A DNA stretch of 49,015 bases from Saccharibacillus kuerlensis DSM 22868 (GCF_000378145.1 NZ_KB899304.1:1-49015); one strand, 5' to 3'; positions 7,414 through 16,177 are shown, counted from the stretch's first letter. The notes: a model not told the origin generated them from the sequence alone. Made by a program: numbers and translations.

Positions 7414-7506
7414 CTTCCAGATTCGATACGGTCAACGTACGGGCGGTTTTATCCCTTTCATACGAAGCTTATCTAAGAACAATCCAGAAAAAAGGTGGGA
7501 ATAAGC

Positions 7507-8409
7507 ATGAGCGCATATACGAAAAAACAGCCGCGCGTCGTCGTGGTCGGAAGCTGTTCGATGGATCTGGTCGTAACGTCTTCTAGACGGCCGGGGGCCG
7601 GGGAAACGGTGCTTGGAGAAAGCTTCAAGACCGTACCGGGCGGAAAAGGAGCAAACCAGGCGGTAGCCGCGGCCCGACTGGGCGCTGACGTTTCTATGAT
7701 CGGACGGGTTGGCGACGATTCGTTGGGGCAGACCATTTTGGACAACCTGAAGCAAAACGGTGTTTGTGTGAACAATGTGGAACCGGTTACACATTGTGAA
7801 AGCGGAACGGCGCATATCATTTTGGCGGAAGGCGATAACAGCATTATCGTCGTCGAAGCGGCCAACCGCCAGGTAACGCCTCAATACGTGGAAAAATCGC
7901 GCGCAGTAATCGAAGGGGCCGACATCGTACTGATTCAGCAGGAGATTCCGGCCGAGACCGTGCTGCTGGTCAGTCGCATTTGCAAGCAGTCCGGCGTTCC
8001 TTTGCTGCTGAATCCCGCGCCTGCTCGCCCCGTAGAAGCGGAAGTGATCGAAAACAGCGCCTATTTGACCCCAAACGAGCACGAAGCGAGCCTATTGTTC
8101 GACGGAGCGGAGCTCGGCGAAAGTTTGCGGAAGTATCCAAATCGCCTGATTGTGACGGAAGGAAGCCGCGGCGCTCGTTATTTCGACGGACAAGAAGAGG
8201 CAGTCGTGCCTTCTTATCCGGTCCAAGCCGTCGATACGACGGGGGCGGGAGATACGTTCAATGCGGCATTTGCGGTGGCTTTGGCCGAAGGAAAAAGCAT
8301 CGCAGACAGCTTGCGTTTTGCCAACCGTGCAGCTTCGTTGTCCGTCACCCGCTTCGGCGCGCAGGGCGGCATGCCGACCCGCGAAGAAGTGGAGGAGGCG
8401 CTGGCATGA
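7507..8409 (+). CDS. rbsK: Ribokinase
   Basis: A 300-residue PfkB-family kinase that converts D-ribose to ribose 5-phosphate with ATP. It shows the N-terminal PfkB signature GGKGANQAVAAARLGADV, the substrate region around MIGRVGDD, and the C-terminal catalytic anion-hole motif DTTGAGDTFNAAF with the general-base Asp. The start ATG 7507 is preceded by AAGGTGGG; a GTG four codons earlier lies inside that site. It follows rbsR by 93 bases and overlaps rbsD by four bases (ATGA). Confidence 0.95.
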   Translation: MSAYTKKQPRVVVVGSCSMDLVVTSSRRPGAGETVLGESFKTVPGGKGANQAVAAARLGADVSMIGRVGDDSLGQTILDNLKQNGVCVNNVEPVTHCESGTAHIILAEGDNSIIVVEAANRQVTPQYVEKSRAVIEGADIVLIQQEIPAETVLLVSRICKQSGVPLLLNPAPARPVEAEVIENSAYLTPNEHEASLLFDGAELGESLRKYPNRLIVTEGSRGARYFDGQEEAVVPSYPVQAVDTTGAGDTFNAAFAVALAEGKSIADSLRFANRAASLSVTRFGAQGGMPTREEVEEALA

Positions 8410-8813
8410 AAAAACACGGCATACTGAATAGTCATATATCCAAAGTCTTGTCTGATCTGGGGCATACCGATTATATCGTCATCGCCGATCTCGGCCTTCC
8501 GGTGCCGCCCGGCGTGCCTAAGATCGACCTGGCGTTGACCAACGGCGTTCCAGGTTTCGAGCAGGTGGTCGAAATTGTGGCCGCCGATATGGAGATCGAG
8601 AAAGTCATGATCGCGGAAGAAATGATCGGGCAAAACGAAGCGGCTTACGCTTTCATGCACCGGACTTTCGAGGCGGCGTCGATCGAATCATGCAGTCATG
8701 AAACGTTCAAAAAGCTGACCGCGGGAGCCAAAGCCATTATCCGTACCGGCGAAGCCAAGCCTTATGCCAACTGTATTTTATACGCCGGCGTTTGTTTCGG
8801 AAACGAAGAATAG
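8406..8813 (+). CDS. rbsD: D-ribose pyranase
   Basis: A 135-residue RbsD/FucU-family enzyme interconverting the pyranose and furanose forms of ribose ahead of phosphorylation. Family features include the N-terminal [20 protein letters not shown] with the catalytic His, [14 protein letters not shown], and a C-terminal ANCILYAGV segment. Length is normal. The ATG overlaps the rbsK stop (ATGA), indicating translational coupling; the frame is open well upstream but only this start gives an RbsD-sized protein. Confidence 0.95.
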   Translation: MKKHGILNSHISKVLSDLGHTDYIVIADLGLPVPPGVPKIDLALTNGVPGFEQVVEIVAADMEIEKVMIAEEMIGQNEAAYAFMHRTFEAASIESCSHETFKKLTAGAKAIIRTGEAKPYANCILYAGVCFGNEE

Positions 8814-8824
8814 GAGGAAGCGGC

Positions 8825-10306
8825 ATGCATATCGAAATGCGGGGCATTCATAAAGCTTTCGGTACGAACCAGGTATTGAAAGGTGTCGATTTCGAACTTA
8901 GGGAAGGTGAAGTTCATGCGCTGATGGGCGAGAACGGCGCGGGCAAGTCAACGTTGATGAATATCTTGGTCGGGCTGCACGCGCTGGACGAAGGCAATAT
9001 CGCGGTTGACGGAAAAGAAACGTACTTCGCGAATCCTGGCGAGGCCGAAAAGCGCGGCATCACGTTTATCCACCAAGAACTGAATATTTGGCCGGAAATG
9101 ACCGTGCTTGAGAATCTGTTTATCGGCCGGGAACTGAACCTGCCGTACGGACTGCTGGATACGCGAAAAATGAAACGCCTTGCCCGTGAGCAGCTTCAGC
9201 GCTTGTCCGTCGACCTGCCGCTGAACAAGGAAGCCGGTGCTTGTTCAGTCGGACAGCAGCAGATGATCGAAATCGCCAAAGCGTTGATGACGGAAGCCAA
9301 AGTCATCATCATGGACGAACCGACAGCGGCATTGACCGAACGCGAGATCGTCAAGCTGTTCGAAGTCATTCGTTCGCTGAAAGCCGAAGGCGTGTCCATC
9401 GTATACATTTCACACCGAATGGAAGAGATCTTCACGATCTGCGACCGGATCACCGTGATGCGCGACGGCATTACGGTGGATACGAAAGATATCCCGGCGA
9501 CGAACTTTGACGAAGTCGTGCGCAAGATGGTCGGACGCGAACTGACCGAGCGTTATCCGAAGCGGAATCCGAAGCCCGGCGACATCATATTGGAAGTAAA
9601 AAACGCGACGCGGCGCGGATTGTTCGAAAATGTCAGCTTCAACGTCCGGGCCGGGGAAGTCGTCGGCTTTTCGGGTCTGATGGGCGCGGGGCGCACGGAA
9701 ATCATGCGGGCGATCTTCGGTCTGGACAAACTCGACGGCGGCGAGATCGTGCTGCGGGGCAAAAAGATCAACATCCGTCGCCCGGAAGACGCAGTGCGGC
9801 ACGGAATCGGCTTCATTACCGAAGACCGCAAAGACGAAGGCCTTGTGCTCGACTTCTCGATTCGCGAAAACATGGCGCTGCCGAACCTGTTTAGTTTTAC
9901 GTCCAAGGGCTTTATCTCATCGCGCAAAGAGCGCGAGTTCGTGGATACACTGGTCAAGCGATTGCAGGTCAAAACGCAGTCCGCCGAAACGCCGGCCAGC
10001 AGCCTGTCGGGAGGCAACCAACAAAAGGTCGTCATCGCCAAATGGATCGGCATCGGACCGAGCCTGCTCATTCTCGACGAACCGACGCGCGGCGTGGACG
10101 TGGGCGCCAAGCGTGAAATCTATCAGTTGATCAACGAGCTGACGGACCGGGGCGTGGCGATCATTATGGTGTCCTCCGAGCTTCCCGAGGTACTGGGCAT
10201 GAGCGACCGAATCATCGTGGTGCATGAAGGCGGCATCAGCGGGGAACTTGCGGGCAGCGAAGCGACGCAGGAAAATATTATGACTTTAGCGACAGGGGGA
10301 CAATAA
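8825..10306 (+). CDS. rbsA: Ribose ABC transporter, double ATPase subunit
   Basis: A 493-residue ATPase with two ABC domains. Domain 1 (about 1-235) has Walker [10 protein letters not shown], an unusual signature [14 protein letters not shown] and Walker [12 protein letters not shown]. Domain 2 (about 245-493) has a degenerate P-loop GLMGAGRTE, the signature LSGGNQQK and [15 protein letters not shown] conventional first site with a degenerate P-loop in the second is typical of sugar ATPases of this class. The ATG at 8825 follows AGGAGG, which overlaps the rbsD stop. It powers ribose import with RbsC and RbsB. Confidence 0.95.
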   Translation: MHIEMRGIHKAFGTNQVLKGVDFELREGEVHALMGENGAGKSTLMNILVGLHALDEGNIAVDGKETYFANPGEAEKRGITFIHQELNIWPEMTVLENLFIGRELNLPYGLLDTRKMKRLAREQLQRLSVDLPLNKEAGACSVGQQQMIEIAKALMTEAKVIIMDEPTAALTEREIVKLFEVIRSLKAEGVSIVYISHRMEEIFTICDRITVMRDGITVDTKDIPATNFDEVVRKMVGRELTERYPKRNPKPGDIILEVKNATRRGLFENVSFNVRAGEVVGFSGLMGAGRTEIMRAIFGLDKLDGGEIVLRGKKINIRRPEDAVRHGIGFITEDRKDEGLVLDFSIRENMALPNLFSFTSKGFISSRKEREFVDTLVKRLQVKTQSAETPASSLSGGNQQKVVIAKWIGIGPSLLILDEPTRGVDVGAKREIYQLINELTDRGVAIIMVSSELPEVLGMSDRIIVVHEGGISGELAGSEATQENIMTLATGGQ

Positions 10307-10307
10307 G

Positions 10308-11279
10308 ATGCAAAAATCAGCTTCCGCAGCCGATTCCGGCAAACGTTTCAAATTATCGGAGGTTACGCAAAAACTCGGTCCATTGCTCGGTTTTATCATT
10401 CTGGTCATGATCGTATCCATATTGAATCCGGCATTTTTGGAACCGCTTAACATTCTGAATCTGTTTCGGCAGGTGGCGATTAACGCGCTGATCGCGTTCG
10501 GCATGACCTTCGTTATTTTGACCGGCGGCATCGACCTTTCGGTCGGTTCGATCCTGGCGTTATCCAGCGCCTTCGTCGCGAATCTCATGCTGGCTGGCGT
10601 CGACCCGATTCTGGCGATTCTGATCGGCGGCATCGCCGGCGCGATCATGGGTGCGATCAACGGGATATTGATCACAAAAGGCAAAATGGCTCCGTTCATC
10701 GCGACGCTTGCCACGATGACCGTCTTCCGGGGCTTGACGCTCGTCTACACCAACGGCAATCCGATTACGGGCCTGGGCGACGATCTATCGTTCCAATTGT
10801 TCGGCCGCGGTTATTTCTTGGGGATTCCGGTTCCGGCCATCACCATGATGATCGTATTCGCGATCCTCTGGACCATTTTGCATAAAACGGCTTTCGGCCG
10901 CAAAACGTACGCGATCGGCGGCAACGAAAAAGCGGCCATCGTATCGGGCATCAAAGTACACCGCGTCAAGATCATGATCTACAGCTTGGCCGGCCTGCTG
11001 TCTGCGTTGGCGGGCGCCATCCTGATGTCCCGTCTGAATTCCGCGCAGCCTACGGCCGGACAATCGTACGAGCTGGATGCGATCGCGGCGGTCGTGTTGG
11101 GCGGAACCAGCCTGACGGGCGGACGCGGATGGATCGTCGGCACGCTGATCGGCGCGCTGATTATCGCCACGCTGAATAACGGTTTGAACCTGCTCGGCGT
11201 CTCCTCGTTCTTCCAGATGGTGGTCAAAGGCGTCGTGATCCTGATTGCCGTACTGATCGACCGCAAGCGGTCGGCTTAA
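10308..11279 (+). CDS. rbsC: Ribose ABC transporter permease
   Basis: A 323-residue polytopic permease (about 8-10 hydrophobic segments) of the monosaccharide BPD_transp_2 family. Recognisable stretches include GMTFVILTGGIDLSVGSILAL near residue 65 and the coupling region AVVLGGTSLTGGRG. It starts one base after the rbsA stop with GGGGGA as the probable ribosome binding site. It forms the membrane channel of the RbsABC importer. Confidence 0.95.
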   Translation: MQKSASAADSGKRFKLSEVTQKLGPLLGFIILVMIVSILNPAFLEPLNILNLFRQVAINALIAFGMTFVILTGGIDLSVGSILALSSAFVANLMLAGVDPILAILIGGIAGAIMGAINGILITKGKMAPFIATLATMTVFRGLTLVYTNGNPITGLGDDLSFQLFGRGYFLGIPVPAITMMIVFAILWTILHKTAFGRKTYAIGGNEKAAIVSGIKVHRVKIMIYSLAGLLSALAGAILMSRLNSAQPTAGQSYELDAIAAVVLGGTSLTGGRGWIVGTLIGALIIATLNNGLNLLGVSSFFQMVVKGVVILIAVLIDRKRSA

Positions 11280-11299
11280 AACAGAAAGAAGGTGACCTT

Positions 11300-12232
11300 A
11301 TGAAAAAATTAATGACCGTACTCGCCGCTTTACTGGTTGTCCTGATGCTAGCCGGCTGCTCGATGCAGCCGCCGGCTTGGGCCAAAGCGAATCGTTCGGC
11401 CGACGCAGAAAACCTGAAAATCGGGTTGTCGATCTCGACCTTGAACAATCCGTTCTTCGTCTCGCTCAAAGACGGCGTAGAAGCGCAAGCACAGAAGCTG
11501 GGGATCGAAGTAATCGTCGTCGATGCGCAAAACGATTCGGCCAAGCAAAGCAACGACGTGGACGATCTGCTTCAACAGGGCATCAACGCGCTGCTGGTGA
11601 ATCCGACCGACTCGGCCGCGATCTCTTCCGCGGTGCAGGCGGCCAACGTGCTGGATATTCCGGTTATCGCGCTCGACCGTTCCGCGGACCAGGGCGACGT
11701 GAAGGCGCTTGTCGCATCCGACAATGCCAAAGGCGGACAGATGGCGGCCGAGTACCTGGCGGAGCAGCTTGGCGAAGGGGCTAAGGTGATCGAGCTGCAG
11801 GGCGTGCCGGGAGCGTCCGCGACCCGCGAGCGGGGACGCGGCTTCCACGAGATTGCCGACAAGCGGCTCGACGTGATCGCCAGTCAAGCGGCCGATTTCG
11901 ACCGCACCAAAGGATTGACCGTCATGGAAAACCTGCTGCAAGGCAATCCGGGCGTGCAGGCCGTATTCGCGCATAACGACGAAATGGCGCTCGGCGCGAT
12001 CGAAGCCATCGAAAGCTCGGGCAAGGATATTCCGGTCGTCGGCTTCGACGGAAACGACGATGCGCTGACTTCGATCCAGAACGGCAAACTGACTGCGACC
12101 GTGGCCCAGCAGCCGGATCTGATCGGCCAACTGGCCGTGGACGCCGCGCGGGACGTGCTTCAAGGCAAGGAAGTGGAGGCCTCCATTCCGGCACCTTTGA
12201 AGCTCGTGACGAAAGAAGATTCGCAGCCTTAA
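11300..12232 (+). CDS. rbsB: Ribose-binding lipoprotein
   Basis: A 310-residue substrate-binding protein anchored by lipid: lipobox LAGC with Cys at about 20. The mature protein is a Peripla_BP_4-type sugar-binding fold with GLSISTLNNPFFVSLKDG near the N-terminus, VVDAQND, the ALLVNPTDS strand, the LDRSAD segment and GFDGNDDALTSI. It captures ribose outside the membrane for RbsAC. AGAAGGTGA precedes the ATG. It is the last gene of the operon, followed at once by a terminator. Confidence 0.95.
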   Translation: MKKLMTVLAALLVVLMLAGCSMQPPAWAKANRSADAENLKIGLSISTLNNPFFVSLKDGVEAQAQKLGIEVIVVDAQNDSAKQSNDVDDLLQQGINALLVNPTDSAAISSAVQAANVLDIPVIALDRSADQGDVKALVASDNAKGGQMAAEYLAEQLGEGAKVIELQGVPGASATRERGRGFHEIADKRLDVIASQAADFDRTKGLTVMENLLQGNPGVQAVFAHNDEMALGAIEAIESSGKDIPVVGFDGNDDALTSIQNGKLTATVAQQPDLIGQLAVDAARDVLQGKEVEASIPAPLKLVTKEDSQP

Positions 12233-12238
12233 AGCCGA

Positions 12239-12287
12239 AAACGACCTCGAAATCTGCATGAAAGCAGAGAGCGAGGTCGTTTTTTTG
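12239..12287 (+). terminator. Terminator of the ribose operon
   Basis: Nine-bp perfect stem ACGACCTCG/CGAGGTCGT (12241-12249, 12272-12280) extended by A-T pairs, an internal small hairpin and a run of T. It begins within ten bases of the rbsB stop. Confidence 0.9.
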
Positions 12288-12362
12288 GGCATGATACCCA
12301 TTCTGTACGCCTGTTATCAATTCGGAAAGATTTTTGCTCTGATGCACCCGATTCAAGGTATG

Positions 12363-12380
12363 ACTGTTCAACAGAACAGT
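12363..12380. repeat. Perfect 7-bp inverted repeat
   Basis: ACTGTTC-aaca-GAACAGT lies upstream of the decayed ORF at 12449-12811. It could be an old operator or a small hairpin. The arm order is opposite to that of a LexA/DinR box. Confidence 0.5.
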
Positions 12381-12448
12381 ATTTATCAAGGAAGTGAGAG
12401 ACCCGGCTGGATTATGGGAGGGGCTGCTTTGGTCATATCGATACTTTT

Positions 12449-12811
12449 GTGGAAAGCGATGCTGCAGTTTTTGAACGTATCATTCATAAAGAGTCTGCTC
12501 AAACTCCCTATGTTGCGCTGAAACAAAAGATTTTTATTGTTCTTCCGGACTCTTCTTCAACCAGCTATAAGATTCAAGATTTGATCCTTAACGAAGACGG
12601 AACTTCTAAGTACGAAGACAGCGTTCCCTATCCTCTTCAAGCTCAAGTTAGAGATGGAATTGTTTCTTTTACTATTCCTCCGCATTCACTAGCTAGTTAT
12701 AGTTCGGATGCTACAGATTATGAACCTGGTGGTCTTATACGAGGATTCAAGTTGATGAGCGAGGAAAACGATGAGGTCTTTGCATTTGTCGTGCGGACCG
12801 ATGCGAAGTGA
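12449..12811 (+). pseudogene. Remnant of a protein-coding gene without a proper start
   Basis: A 120-codon open frame, beginning at a GTG without a ribosome binding site, encodes protein-like sequence including IFIVLPDSSSTSYKIQDLIL and a C-terminal GLIRGFKLMSEENDEVFAFV. The frame is also open somewhat upstream, so the N-terminus appears lost. I do not recognise a family. It lies in the gene-poor zone behind the ribose operon. Confidence 0.4.
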
Positions 12812-12842
12812 GTGAAATTGTAAATCACAATCGTCGGTACTG

Positions 12843-12865
12843 GCTGGAGCGACTGGATTTCGTAT
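12843..12865 (+). pseudogene. 23-bp sulfurtransferase 3' scrap
   Basis: Twenty-three consecutive bases are identical to the part of the intact sulfurtransferase gene encoding SWSDWISY. Such a match is very unlikely by chance in this window and adds a further remnant of that gene's end. Confidence 0.7.
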
Positions 12866-12901
12866 AGCCAACGATAAATGTGGGCTGTTAGCGTATTGGC
12901 A

Positions 12902-12931
12902 AACCTGGCTCTCCACATAGAGAGTCGGGTT
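12902..12931 (+). terminator. Terminator-like hairpin
   Basis: A 12-bp stem with two G-U pairs (12902-12913 with 12920-12931), six-base loop, followed by TCTTTG. The downstream T run is poor, so it may act as a weak terminator for the decayed ORF. Confidence 0.4.
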
Positions 12932-13054
12932 TCTTTGAATTATTCGCTTTTGGACCGAAGCATGAAATCCGAAGCTGGCCCTCATTTTAACGTATTGTAT
13001 TCATGGTGCTTATCCGTGCATTCCGCGTATATCATGCCCTACTTAACGTGTATC

Positions 13055-13270
13055 GCGCTCTACTTGATGTGTAACGAATCCTCATATCGCTATTTGTTGA
13101 TATTCGGCTTTTTTAACAATCTAACGAATCGTCATATCCTTATTGGCTGTGATTCAGTCGGTTTAAAGCCAATTCAGGTCAACTAGCGTGATGACGATTC
13201 GTTAGAATCGAAAAAAGCGAGCTGGAGGGCAAATAGCGTTGTCAGGATTCGTTAGAATCGCCGAGCTGCG
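13055..13270. repeat. Large imperfect inverted repeat built from tandem units
   Basis: The left arm (about 13055-13147) and the reverse complement of the right arm (about 13180-13270) align over some 90 bases with one compensated gap. Each arm carries two copies of a TAACGAATC-centred unit about 45 bases apart. At the apex, ATTGGCT (13142-13148) pairs with AGCCAAT (13166-13172). Transcribed, it would fold into one long hairpin. Confidence 0.8.
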
Positions 13271-13299
13271 CCTATTTTCTCGACAGCTCGACAGCTCGA

Positions 13300-13327
13300 A
13301 AGCCCACACTTTGTGCGGGCTTTTTTG
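13300..13327 (+). terminator. Terminator resembling the sulfurtransferase terminators
   Basis: Stem AAGCCCACAC/GTGCGGGCTT with a TTT loop and a T run; one mismatch. The 3' half and T tract (GCGGGCTTTTTTGT) are the same as in the terminators at 4039 and 5723. No intact plus-strand gene lies directly upstream. Confidence 0.75.
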
Positions 13328-13382
13328 TCTTGAAAATAAGTGAGATTTCGCAGATGCCTTAATCCGTTAAAGCATACCGTCC

Positions 13383-13919
13383 CTACAACCAAAAAGAAGG
13401 ATATTTCCGCCGTTTGTCCAGATTGTTGATGACAAGCGCGGCGGCTACCAGAATAAGTGAACCGCTAAGAACCGGTGTGAGTAGAAATGACCAGCCGCTG
13501 CCTGCCAGCATGACAAGCACCGGGTTGGCTCCTGCAGGTGGATGAGTAGTTCGAGTCAGCATCATTAGAATAATCGCTAGACTAGTTGCCAAAGCCATAG
13601 ACCAAAAATGCGTACCAAACAGATGGAACATGACTAAACCGGTTAGGGCAGAAAGGAAATGGCCTCCTATAATATTTCGTGGTTGTGATAGCGGAGACTC
13701 CCATAGGCCAAAAGCGAGTACGCAGCTTGCACCAAATGGAGCCATCAGCCAGAGCGCAGAGCTCCAATTACTCAGCAGAGTAAGCAGGCTGATCGTAATA
13801 AAACCTCCAATTCCTCCTACAATCATACTGTGAGCATCCACTTTAAGCGGGCTTCTACCTTGTCCTTTCATTTTTGCAAAGAATCCAGCGTTCATCTTGT
13901 CATTCAGCAGCTGAGTCAT
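13383..13919 (-). CDS. HPP-family integral membrane protein
   Basis: A 178-residue protein with about four to five hydrophobic helices. It carries the HPP signature inside THPPAGANPVLVML (about residues 125-138) and the family segment WLMAPFGASCVLAF. HPP proteins are found in bacteria and plants; some plant members move nitrite into chloroplasts, but the substrate here cannot be inferred. AAAAGGAGTGAGG precedes the ATG at a normal distance. The gene is divergent from a GntR-type regulator, and its promoter carries a long palindrome, so it is probably that regulator's target. Confidence 0.88.
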   Translation of the reverse strand: MTQLLNDKMNAGFFAKMKGQGRSPLKVDAHSMIVGGIGGFITISLLTLLSNWSSALWLMAPFGASCVLAFGLWESPLSQPRNIIGGHFLSALTGLVMFHLFGTHFWSMALATSLAIILMMLTRTTHPPAGANPVLVMLAGSGWSFLLTPVLSGSLILVAAALVINNLDKRRKYPSFWL

Positions 13920-13935
13920 TCCCTCACTCCTTTTA

Positions 13936-13985
13936 AACTAATTTACTAGTAAACTAGTTATATAACGTTAGCGAAGCTTTGTCAA
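13936..13985 (-). promoter_or_regulatory. SigA promoter of the HPP gene with overlapping operator
   Basis: On the minus strand, -35 TTGACA (13985-13980), 17-base spacer, -10 TATAAC (13962-13957). A 24-bp near-perfect palindrome (13936-13959, one mismatched pair, core TTTACTAGTAAA at 13942-13953) overlaps the -10 and the start-site region. This is the expected geometry for a repressor site, likely bound by the divergent GntR-type protein. Confidence 0.75.
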
Positions 13986-14048
13986 TTATCCATTTTGTAT
14001 TTCCTGCAGTATGTGTCCAATGCTTATTCAGTGCCAGTAACTATTACA

Positions 14049-14077
14049 TTGAGGTCAAGCAAAGGCAAAGTTATAAT
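14049..14077 (+). promoter_or_regulatory. SigA promoter of the GntR-type regulator
   Basis: -35 TTGAGG (14049-14054), 17-base spacer, -10 TATAAT (14072-14077), 34 bases before the start codon. Confidence 0.65.
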
Positions 14078-14111
14078 ATAACTATAGGACTATGAAAAGA
14101 GGCTAACTGTA

Positions 14112-15068
14112 ATGGACAAAAAACAATTAGGATTAAGGATCGATTCAGATTGGACGTTCAACGTGAACACTCAAATCCGAGAACAGTTGAGGTGCAAGAT
14201 GGCGGCAGGGGAACTTCAACTCGGGGATATGCTGCCATCGGCCAGTCAGTTGGCTGACGAACTGGGAGTAAACCGAAATACAATCAATCTTGTATATAAT
14301 CAGCTGCGTGACGAGGGCTTTGTAACCATGAATAAAGGACGTGGAACGCAGATTACACAGAAAGCCGCACAGCTTCGGAAGGAATCTGCTGCACAGTTGA
14401 AACTTATTGAAGAAACCGTTCAACGGGCAAAAAACGAAGGGCATGATTTGCAGTCATTTTTTACGATGGGATTTAGTTACATGATGATGCAGCAGGAGTC
14501 CTCCTCAGCGTTCACGGCTAATATTCTTCTGATCGAGTGCAAGGGACATGACCACTTTTTTTACAGCCGTGCGATTGAACAAGCTGCCGGTGGGAATGTG
14601 AAAACGGTGTTTCTGGAAGACCTTCCCGAGGCATCGGGGATTCGCGACATTCTTCAAGGTATCGATGTCGTAGTGACAACGCTAAATCATGCCAGCGAGG
14701 TAAGACGTAAATTTTCGGCGTTCGACTGCAGGATCGTTGTAATCGGAGCAGATGCTAAGCCTTCGATACTGGTGGAGTTAGCCGGATTGGAACGAGGCAC
14801 TCATGTCGCCTTTGCATGCCTAGGCAAAACAGGAGGAGAATGGATGGCAGAACGGGTCAAAGAAGCAGGAATCCACCACCTGAGTATGGAGACGATTGGA
14901 TGGAAAGAAGAAGATCACAGCCAAACCTCTTTAGATCAAGTAGATCGGATCTATGCCTCTGATGCAGTATTTCAGGAGTTATATAAGTTGGCTCCCGATA
15001 AAGTCACGATGTATCCAATGAAGCTTGAGCAAAGCAGTGAGAATTTATTGCAAAATATGATCTTGTAA
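14112..15068 (+). CDS. GntR-family transcriptional regulator
   Basis: A 318-residue regulator. The N-terminal winged helix-turn-helix is typical of GntR (about 15-85): GDMLPSASQLADELGVNRNT followed by LVYNQLRDEGFVTMNKGRGT. A helical stretch (about 88-125) leads to a C-terminal domain with alternating strands, ILLIECKGHDHFFYS, VVVTTLNHASEVRRKF and CRIVVIGAD. This is not the usual FadR, UTRA or aminotransferase effector domain of long GntR proteins; it resembles a Rossmann-like or periplasmic-binding-like fold. The ligand is unknown. The gene is divergent from the HPP membrane protein, which is its likely target. Confidence 0.85.
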   Translation: MDKKQLGLRIDSDWTFNVNTQIREQLRCKMAAGELQLGDMLPSASQLADELGVNRNTINLVYNQLRDEGFVTMNKGRGTQITQKAAQLRKESAAQLKLIEETVQRAKNEGHDLQSFFTMGFSYMMMQQESSSAFTANILLIECKGHDHFFYSRAIEQAAGGNVKTVFLEDLPEASGIRDILQGIDVVVTTLNHASEVRRKFSAFDCRIVVIGADAKPSILVELAGLERGTHVAFACLGKTGGEWMAERVKEAGIHHLSMETIGWKEEDHSQTSLDQVDRIYASDAVFQELYKLAPDKVTMYPMKLEQSSENLLQNMIL

Positions 15069-15154
15069 CAAGCTGTGACTTTGCATGAGGGTCTTTACGT
15101 TATAGGAATCGGGATTACGCTTTATCTTTATAAAAAGGCGAGGAGTGAGTAAAT

Positions 15155-16078
15155 TTGCTGAAAGAATATGCCGGGTATCTGTTGGTCCACTTTATCGGAG
15201 AAGGGCCGGATGGCGAACAAGTTTATTTTTCATACAGCGAAGACGGCCTGCATTTTCGCGACTTGAACGGAGGAGAGCCTGTCTTGAGATCGGGTTTGGG
15301 CGAAAAAGGCATTCGAGATCCTTTTCTTGTCCGTTCGCCGAAAGAAGGCAAGTTTTACCTCATCGCCACCGATCTGCGGATTGGCAGCGGACGCAGCTGG
15401 CTGTCCGCCGTAGAGGAAGGCAGCAGAGATATCATTGTCTGGGAATCGTCCAATCTGACGAACTGGTCTGCGCCGTGGTCAGTAACCTGCGAAGTGCCGG
15501 ACGCAGGCTGCGTCTGGGCGCCGGAAGCCGTGTACGACGAGGAGACGGACGATTTTCTGGTGTTCTGGGCGTCCGCGACACGGGAGCCGCACGAACAGAA
15601 GCGCAAACATAAGATTTACAGTTCCCGAACCCGGGATTTCCGCAGCTTTACAACGCCGGAAAAGTACATCGAGCGAGACAACGACATTATCGATACGACA
15701 ATCATCAAGAGTGAGGATGCATATTACCGGTATTCAAAAGACGAAACAACCAAAAGCATTCGGGTTGAACGCGGCAGCAGCTTGAGCAAGGATGCTTTCG
15801 TTGATATGGACGCGCCATCCCTGGAATCGATTCTAGGACTGGAAGGTCCCCAGATTTACAAATTCAATGACCGGGAAGAATGGTGCCTGATCGTGGACCG
15901 CTTTGCAGAGGGAAAAGGCTATCTTCCTCTGCTGACATCCAATTTGGATAAGGGGAAGTTCCGCTTCGTCAAGGAAGGCGAATTCAATCTGGGCCGGACG
16001 CAAAAGCGCCATGGCAGTGTGCTGAACATCACGAATGTAGAAGCAGCACGCTTGCTGGAAACTTACGGAATCGATTGA
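15155..16078 (+). CDS. Glycoside hydrolase family 43-like protein
   Basis: A 307-residue protein without signal peptide, so probably cytoplasmic. The five-bladed propeller style of GH43 is suggested by repeated strands and by the motifs GIRDPFLV (about 49-56, carrying a candidate catalytic Asp) and VWAPEAVYD (about 114-122, carrying the candidate acid Glu). Family members remove arabinose or xylose residues from plant cell-wall oligosaccharides. The start is TTG 15155 with AGGAGTGAG upstream. It stands alone, 86 bases after the GntR gene. Confidence 0.78.
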   Translation: MLKEYAGYLLVHFIGEGPDGEQVYFSYSEDGLHFRDLNGGEPVLRSGLGEKGIRDPFLVRSPKEGKFYLIATDLRIGSGRSWLSAVEEGSRDIIVWESSNLTNWSAPWSVTCEVPDAGCVWAPEAVYDEETDDFLVFWASATREPHEQKRKHKIYSSRTRDFRSFTTPEKYIERDNDIIDTTIIKSEDAYYRYSKDETTKSIRVERGSSLSKDAFVDMDAPSLESILGLEGPQIYKFNDREEWCLIVDRFAEGKGYLPLLTSNLDKGKFRFVKEGEFNLGRTQKRHGSVLNITNVEAARLLETYGID

Positions 16079-16177
16079 GTTACTTAGTGGGGGCATCTGC
16101 ATGAATGTCCTGGCGCCGGGAGAAGAAGTTTAAGCGTTTCATAGTAGGGATGCATATGCAGAAAGGAAGGAATCGCA

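Larger units (their letters stand above)
12866..13299. other. Gene-free block with structured repeats
   Basis: No plausible coding gene on either strand. The block holds a 12-bp hairpin (12902-12931), diffuse repeats of a TAACG-containing unit, the large inverted repeat 13055-13270, and a direct repeat of GACAGCTC just before the terminator at 13300. Confidence 0.6.

Noticed and set aside
12363-12380. LexA/DinR box
   Set aside because: Arm order is GTTC-N4-GAAC, the reverse of GAAC-N4-GTTC.
12258-12521. 87-codon frame starting inside the rbs terminator
   Set aside because: Starts in the terminator hairpin and competes with a more protein-like frame at 12449.
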